Shown one piece after another: positions 50,401 to 59,400 of a stretch of DNA of 64,000 bases. The stretch covers positions 1-64,000 of the forward strand of contig JAPYMA010000457.1 in NCBI GenBank assembly GCA_035041965.1, read 5' to 3'. Origin of the DNA: Anisakis pegreffii. Its lineage: Eukaryota; Nematoda; Chromadorea; Rhabditida; Anisakidae. The translations under genes and the position numbers were made by a program. The notes below the pieces were generated by a model that had not been told where the DNA came from, did not search any database, and saw nothing but the letters and a program-made list of their open reading frames with translations. How positions within the stretch are numbered: position 1 is the first letter of the stretch; every line of letters begins with the position of its first letter.

Positions 50401-53400
50401 GAATGCAACACATACACATTCGACATATCCACGATAATGTCTAAATTCAAAGCCATCAGACGTGAACTGGAAGCATATAAGACAAATGATGTAAGATTCT
50501 AGTGTATGATGGGATTACGGAATGCCCATATGTTCTTCTGTGTGCATGTGTGTATGTGACATTATCGATACCGGTATTTCCTATCGAATACGTATAACAT
50601 AATAAAACTAACTGAAAGTGTTGGTAACCAAGGGAATTGTGTGAATATTCATCAATTCACGAAACAAATCAACCGTCACTCTTACGAGCAGTTTATAGGT
50701 ATCATTCTTTTGCATTATCCCTCGCATCGTCACAATGTTCATAATCCATATCCCTTTATCCAGCCAGCGTTGGCTTACTAATTACTGGTGCACGTTAGCT
50801 TTGTTCTATTCCACTCCATATTCTGTACATTCTTCTTACATTCTCTCACTCCCATTTCCGATAGTCTGTGTACTTGTTCTTGGTGAATATTAATTGCTTG
50901 AAATCTCAAGTTCATAATATGACAAACACGTTAACTGTTTACGACAAACACGTAAAGCAGTGCGCAACTGATTCGAATCCGTAACACCTATCACCGGGTA
51001 CGACAACAGTTGACGAATGATGAGTTCACAGGCTGGCATGCTCGAGAAATCTTTGCTTATCACAGACTCGCAGCAATCTCACCTGATTGTGTACTTTTAT
51101 GAACGCTCATCACAACTACACTGATTCTGCTACCTCACCGTAACTCCATAATTCTTATCTGCTTTCTTCGCTATTCAGGTGTTCATTAATCACTCCTTCA
51201 CATTCAGTGGTCGTCGTTGCATAGCTTGTTTAGTTCACACTAACAGAACCTAAATCCATATATTCTATCGTGTCACCACTCACTCTATATTCCGTTCCCT
51301 TTTATACACTGCAACATGCACTTATCCATCGTCCATCCATCCTTATCCATCCCTCTATGAATTCCTCTCTCTGCTCTAGTTGAATCCAGTCTAATCCCAC
51401 CTTTGCATCTATTCTCCTTTATTCACTGTGATTATGATACTGATGAAAGAAACGATCACAATTTGTCATTTGCACCGCACATTCCTTGTCGAGGTACACC
51501 TTACTTTGCTCATTAGTACCGCTTGTCTGTGAGTAGTTTTTTACAACGACTTACAATAATTACTACTGAATTGTACCTGAACCGTGCTTCATTAACATCC
51601 ACTTATATTCCAATATCTACTCGATCAGTGCATTCCTCACACGTCCATTTACTGCTGCTGAGCTGTTGTTACGGTAAACACTCATTATTGTATTTATAAG
51701 TATCACTAGTGTGCAACGACGATATGATCTATTTGCTGATCAGCTGCTGTCAATGCTGAGCGTTGAATGTGACAAGTCAGCAGTTTAAGAACAAGTGGAA
51801 AGACCCAACCAAGAGGGTCTTATTAGTCGTTGGATGTCTAAAACGAGGAGATTACTTCGAACGGACGACTGCTCTCCGATGGTAACGTCAACACAGCTCG
51901 AAGAAACACAACCGTTGGTTGTTCACACCGAATCCAACGCCACCCACTATTCATTCTCAAAACCCCTTCTATCTACAGTAGCAGCCACACCAACATGGAA
52001 CAGTCATATTACCCGTCACTTTATATCGCCTCTGCGTCCCACCAAATCGCATATGAGCGCCTCTCCGTCCCACCAAATCGCTATGAAGCAGTATTCTTAT
52101 CTCAACAATAATCACTTTCCACATGTCGTCGATTCTCGATGTTATTCAGCGAATGGTTTTCGACGTTACAGTGTTGGCACTTGCATGAATAAGTCGTCGG
52201 TGTTGCCTGATTGTAGTTGCAGTTCATCATCGACCACCAGTTCCTTGTTGATGGCCAAAAGAAGTGCGTATTGCGTTAAATGGCGATCGTGTGATCGCTA
52301 TGACACAAGCACTAAATCGAGCGATTTCTCATTCAATCTAACACCTACAGGTTCATTTCATTTGTTACGCACGCACAATAGTTTTGCTGCGTTCATCAAT
52401 CATTGATATATTTTGCTGCATTTATCCACACTATATAGCTGTTTTTTGTTGAAATCGAAAAAAACCCTAAATGATATTCCAATATCCTTGAAATAATTAT
52501 TTAACTTATGCATATTTGCTGTTTGAGAGCTGAAGTAACTTCTGGAGCAATTACCGAATCATCCAGCAGAATCATTCAATCATGAGCTGATGATTACTGA
52601 ATGAAGCGTTTCTTGTGAAAGACACTCGGAATAACCGAATTCATTTGCTAAAATGCAGATGTTTTGGATACATTAGCACATTGTCGCAGTTTTCTGTTTA
52701 ACAAATCAGGAAAAACTTCTTCATGGATTCTCAACAAAAAATGTCCATTAATTGAGTCGCATTAATTCACACTGCATTGTAATCAGTTCACCCTCAGAGA
52801 ATGCTCGCATCTGTTTATGATTACTCGTTAGGTTCGTCATCATTTCACCTGTGCACGTGCGCCTTGTGCAGCTCATGAGCTATACGGTTTCATGTTTATG
52901 TATTATGCAAATGAATTTTTGATTTTGCATCGAATGTAGTCGAATCTTAATCGGATTCGTAGCCGATACAGATATAAGATCGGATTTGATAAGCGATTTG
53001 AGCAAGCATTAGCGGCAATCGTGCTAAGAATTTCACACTTTTTTCCCTCTCGCAACCACGTATTCAATCTGAATTTTAATTTCCATAATGCATCTTGACA
53101 CAGATTTGTGGTTTCCGTACTGTAAAGAACTTCTTTAGATTGAAATCCTATCGGAAAAAAAAGATTTTTGCCTGAAATCCGCATTGGATTCATCACATTC
53201 ATGGACTGATCATAGTGAATTTAGTTTATTACTCCGGAATTACAACAAAAATAATCCGAAAGTTGAACTGAGCTGAAAACTCGAAGTTAAATCGAAATGC
53301 ATTAAAACTTTTCATGAATGAGTTAGTGTTTCAGCCTCAATTTACGCCACCCCGCTGGCCTGCTCGCCTAGCCAGCAGGGTGGCATAAATTGAGGCTAAA

Positions 53401-56400
53401 ACAATCTGCACAGACGGAAACGCGAGCATTGTGGTCAGCTGCGTTACAGACGTTTGATAGCCTGGCCAATCCAGGTAATTCAGGGTTATAGTGCGTATGT
53501 AAGAACCAAATATGGCCGAAGTATTTAGCAGAATATTTTCCTGCAAAATCTGGTGCAATGTTCTGATATGGACGGATTGATGACCGAGTCAACTTATTAA
53601 TATGTGCCCACAAACTGAAAAGATTTTCGGCAACAGTTTTATCTGAAATTGAACAACACATTTTGCGTGAATTTCAAATGTTCATTCAGAATTACAGTCC
53701 GTATAAATCTGAGCAGATTCGGAGAAGATAGACGGATATTGCAATCAGTTCAATTTTTTTTCTCATTCAACTCTGCTTTGCTTGAATGCAGTTTAGCATA
53801 TTGAAGTGGAAGAATATCAGAAAAAACTTTGCTCATTGTCAGGTAGAAGCACGTCTTTCGATGCGATTTCGTTCATTCATGCTTTCGAATCTGTTAAACG
53901 GACGCGTTACAAACAGTTCAGAAAATTTTCATTTGCTTCAGTTCATCCGTAACCAATTAGGCTTCAATTCATGCGATTATTTGCTGAGAAGCGTTTTTGT
54001 TTAATCTGTTCTAATCTGATGAATTGGCGTTGTTATGGAATACGGTATCGCCATCAATCATACTCGTTTCTTTTTCGAATCGATGATTGTTTTGAAGAGT
54101 TCATTTGCTTAATGAAAAGACGACTCACTAGTTTCTTCTCTTTCTTTTGTGTGTATCAAATGAAATTCTCGTATAGAAAACGTAGACTCTAAATATATTG
54201 CAGTTTTGAATGTCAACAATGCAGTGCTACATAAAGTTAGTGCTAATCGCGGACATATCGTTACATTTCATAAGTATTCATATTTGTATTCCTGACTGAC
54301 TTCATACGTCAGATTGCCATCCAATTCCTGTACCAATTTTTATTTCTCTTTTATCATTATAAATGGCAGTTCAACCGAAGCATATTGATTTGTATTCTGG
54401 GAATCGATTTGCAAAGGAAACAGTCATTGAATTTGATTGATTTCCGTTCAAGATTCAACATCGTTTTAAGTGTACAGAAGTTACATTACGAACATGGAAA
54501 ACCATTGAGAGACTGTGATTAATTGTTGGCATGCTTAAGAAGCTGACTGGTCATGCAACACAACATGCGAACGTACCTTCGGAAGCATCAACTCCTAATT
54601 ACTTTCAGAAACGCTATTTCGTTTCATTCGCTTATTCATCAACTTCAATTATCGAATCATATTTTATCGTTTTGATTTCTGAACCTTTCACAACTCTATC
54701 GCAGCCAATATCCTTATCAGTCAATAATGTCCGATAATTTCAAGAGAATTAAAAGCTGCATAAGAGTTTTGAACAGCACTGTTGACAAATCTGCAATGAT
54801 GACGGCGGTTTTGATGGATAATCATATCGTATCTTCTGATGGGTTCCGTGTCAAATTCAAATAGTATCATATATAGCGATAATGTCTCTGATGGTAACAG
54901 CAATAAAACTAACACTAACAGTACTAAAACCAAAAACATTAATGAGAACAAGAAGAGTAATAGTGGCGATAGCAGTGTTAGTCGTATGTAATCGGAAATC
55001 TGATTGAATCTGTCTGTATCCTGTTTTCCCTTCAATAGTGCATGATTGAAAGGTTACATTTTATTGAGTTCCATTGAATGCACTCTGATATCGAATGCTA
55101 TTTGAATGGAATGCTGTGAACAGTACGTTCGTTTGTCTTCGTATCGTGTAGCGTTGAACACTTCGCACTCTTCAAAATCTCAAAAAATGCTCGTTGAATC
55201 AATTACGCAATCACCCAACCAACTCCTGCACGCTTTTTTCTCGCATTTCACACTTCGATCGTAAAAACGGCATTTTCACATTTGAAATGACGAAATAAAA
55301 TGACAAAATAATAACGCCATGCTCTCCAATTCGATCAACTGTTCAAATCTTCTCACACGGTTATATTCGTGTCATTGCGTCATTGAGTGTACAGTCTGTC
55401 CTCCCTTAATCACATTATAACATTTCGTGATAATCACGAGAGAAGCACATCGTACTGATTTACCGGCTTCATTGGACTTCAAGAAATTGCCTAATAGTAG
55501 TGCTTATTTCGCGTCGACAGGTGATAAATTCAATTAGCTCTGATGCTAATAAACTAACAAGATTTTGTGGTTGTTTGAGAGAAAAAATGTTGACTTAGTC
55601 AAGATTTACGAAGAGCATAGATTGTGAAAGTAGCCAACAAATTGGATAAAGTGAATTAGATGGAATGCACATGTAATTAAGACGATTTGCCCACGATGCT
55701 CGTATTACATAATGATATTAACAAGTCGACTGAATAGCAAATTCGAATGAATTCGCATCTATATAGTTTATAATTCATAATGTAATAAATTGTTTCACAG
55801 TATGCTATCTATTGCTTTTCAGTTGATTAATGTTGATGTTTTTCCCATTAACTCATGAGTTCAAAACAATGCCAGTTAAGTTATTTTCTAATCGTATCAG
55901 TTTTATTGTTGTTGTTCAACTCATTATTGAATGTCAAAAGCACAGTATTAACTGTTTCGATTATTTGATAACACTGATGATTATCAGAACACGAATATCA
56001 CAGTTTTGGTGTGTTCATAAGAACAGTATTGTACTTGGTCACCATCTTAACTCATCATCATCGAAATTAACATTTGTATGTTTGTTGACATAAGGATTGC
56101 ATTTGGCTCAACTGTTGTGCGACGGAAGGCCATGTTTTTGTGTTGCAGTTGAAGGTGTTCAAGAAAACCTTTCAGTTGGGATATAATTATTCAAACTCTC
56201 CGTTTACTTTGTTATGATTTCCACAACATGAGAACAGCATTCAAGAGTATTGAATTTCTTCTTCGATTTGAATGAAAAGGATTGATTTATGGCTGAGGGA
56301 CCAATTTGAGAGAATATCAAGACTCAACTTTATAAGAAATCAGATGGTGCAGTGCAGAATTGTTGGTGTTTTCGCTGTTGCTATATATGATCAGGATTCG

Positions 56401-59400
56401 CAATTTGTACTTAGTTCATGTGATGACTCGTATATTCGATGAACATGTTCATCACTTCTATGAATTGTTTTACAAGTCACATTTTCTATTCTTTTTTTCT
56501 GATCAGATTTTCCGGAAGATCCGACTAAAATCGCGACTTTAAGATGAAAAGTGTAATGGAGGCATCCGATTCGATCCGAGTGTAGATACCGAAACAAAAC
56601 GGAAATCGAGTGCAACGGTTCGTGTTATAAGGAGACGACAAAGTGGATACGGTATTGCGATCACTAGGTCAGTTACACTGTAGTGTACTTGTTTGAACAG
56701 CAATCATTTAGCTGATCAGAAGTCAACGTCAACGAATCAAAAGAGGCCAATTACGTTGATATTGGATGGTGTACTCATCAAGCTCAATTTTCACAAATGA
56801 GTTAATTTGAATGGCTTATGACATGTCCTAGATTGCAAGCGTTCTGAGTGTGGGGCTTTTATTAACTCTCATAAGCAACACTGTCAGGAGTGACCAATAA
56901 GGAAAAATTAAGCACCACTTATAACTGATTGTTTATAGTGCAATATAAAGCACCAAAAATTACTGGCTGATAGATTTTTTGAGTACTTAATTGCTTCGCA
57001 TGATGAATTCTTATTTAGTGTGAATTGTGTGAGTTGATCACGTAAACAAAGCATTATTTGCAGTGACAGTACGGCGAAAATGCGCTGTCGTATGAGAAAG
57101 CAACTTTTTGTTAAACGAAATAAAGTGTGCGATTTATCGTTGGCATTGGCTCTAGTTGGATTGATCCTGGTTGTTATCGATGCAGAATTAACGGCGTTAT
57201 CTGATGATACCAGTGTTTCAAAGGTACTACTGATTGTCATCTATAGGTGTCATTATTATTTGTCATTATTTGTACACCTGAATGATTTAGTCGATTCTCA
57301 CCGACAGGTATTCAGCGCTTAGAGCTAAATGAATTGCTTGGAGATACAACTGTTCTGTGAGTAACTTATACTGCAGTAATATGAATGATGAAAGGGAAGT
57401 TTTCAGCGACATCCAATGTCTATATTATTGCGTTCATTATGTGTGATCAGTACGATAGCTCTAATGGCAAGTTTGGTGAACTATCATGCGATTGAAGTAA
57501 GTTGTACGATCGTTTTATGCCAGCTGAACCGACAAACTATAAATGTTCACGGCTTCTGCGGAAACCTTTCCTTAGAATTCCATTGGGAGAGAATTTGAGT
57601 TCATAGTAGCATCTTGGCACATTTAATTTGTGGCAGATTCAAAGGAATTGTCGCCTTCATGACGATATTTCAAGGGATTGAGGGTGCGGAATTCAAGCGA
57701 AAGGATAGCTTTTATAAATACGAGTTGAAAGTTCTCGTGTCATTTTGCTCCCATTATTGCATGGCTATTTGCACGTTTCTTGAGGATGTTTCATCCATTT
57801 TGATCAATACGATCCGTTTGAATACGACTAATTTTGAACTGACCACAGTTCATTTCCAGGTGAAAATAGCGTTAATAGATAGTGGTGCAGACGATTGGAG
57901 AGTCGCACTCACAACCGAGCGAATTATCAAACTCGCAATCGAACTATTCGTTTGTGCAATATGCCCACTTCCAGGTGACTTTTTGAAAGTCCGCCGAAAA
58001 AAACATTTGTCATTGATTATTCACCTGCGAATGTGTCACTTTTTCATGAATTTATGAAATTAATTTCCGAAATGATTACTGTGCCGCATCGTAAATTTTC
58101 AGTCATAACACTGGAATTAATATGATGAGTCAATGAGATGTACGTAATACTTAGGTGTTCAGCTATAATGCAACAATGATTTTATGCGATGTTAAACTTT
58201 TGTGCGATCACATTCCAGGTACCGGTACTATGAGTTGGCCATTTATACATCCGGAAAATCAGAAAGTTACAATGGTTGATGTTCCACTGGATGTGGTACT
58301 ATCCGTACCGATGTTTCTGCGCTCATATTTGCTGTGTAGATTCATGGTTTTGCACAGCAAGCAATTCCAGGTTCGAACGTGTCAATCTCTTATAACACAT
58401 GCCTATCGATAATCGTTTTATGTCACCAAATAGATCTATAGCTATCGTCATACTCATATTAACCATTCCACATTCAAGCAACCATGAATACTCGCTGTCC
58501 TGAGCACTTTGCGTAACGAAACGCAACACATTAAGCAGCGTATGATCACAAACACCATTGAAGGATGCAGCGACACGGTCGATAGCAGCCCTGAATCGGA
58601 TATCGATGGATTTTCGATTTGTGATCAAGACGATGATGGCCGATCATCCGTTGAGGGTATTGATTGTATTTACGGTTTCATATTGGATTTGTATGTCGTG
58701 GATGTTCACTCAGTGCGAACGGTTCTGTTTATTCTCACTTATACTATTTGCTTCACTTCTCATTCCTATATTTCCAGCAACATTCTGGCTGAATATGCGT
58801 ATGTGCCATGCATTTTATGTATTGATTACCCACTCATTAGACTAATTGCGACGACTTATGTTTTTTTGAAGTGTAAGGAACAAATTGATGATTCTAATTA
58901 GTTGACAGCTTTTAATGTTTGCTCGAATTCCCCTATTGCGTACTGCTTCGAATTTATATCAGTGAAGAATATAGTACATTGATCGCGTATTTCAGCTACG
59001 ATGGACGTGTCCCTGCTGAACACTATTATCTAAATTCGATGTGGTTCATCATGGTCAGTTGAACTCTTCGTTTCGAAATTTGCTTAGCTTTATTATCGTT
59101 TTCTGTGACTGATTATCTCAAATAATTTTGTTAAAACGGAGGTTTTCACAAGTAACGTTTTGATTTTCAAAAGCGATTTATTAGAGCTAATTTGTTTTCA
59201 TCTGATTCCTCTGCGATGAAATTCATGAGAATTGTACTATAGTCAGTATTAATCGGCAATAATGACGGCGGTGATGGAGAATCAGTGAAAGTGATGATTT
59301 TACCAAATTTTCTAATCATTCATTTCTATAATCCAGGTTACATTCATGTCAATTGGTGAGTCTATTGACAATCAGTGATGTGTTTTTTTGCATGTTTCCG

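Noticed and set aside
53337..53661. 97-codon minus-strand frame next to the hairpin
   Set aside because: Runs through the hairpin, no recognised domain; likely chance or repeat-derived.
54721..55035. Leu/Val-rich minus-strand frame resembling a transmembrane protein
   Set aside because: Arises from an AACACTAACAG-like low-complexity stretch read in reverse.
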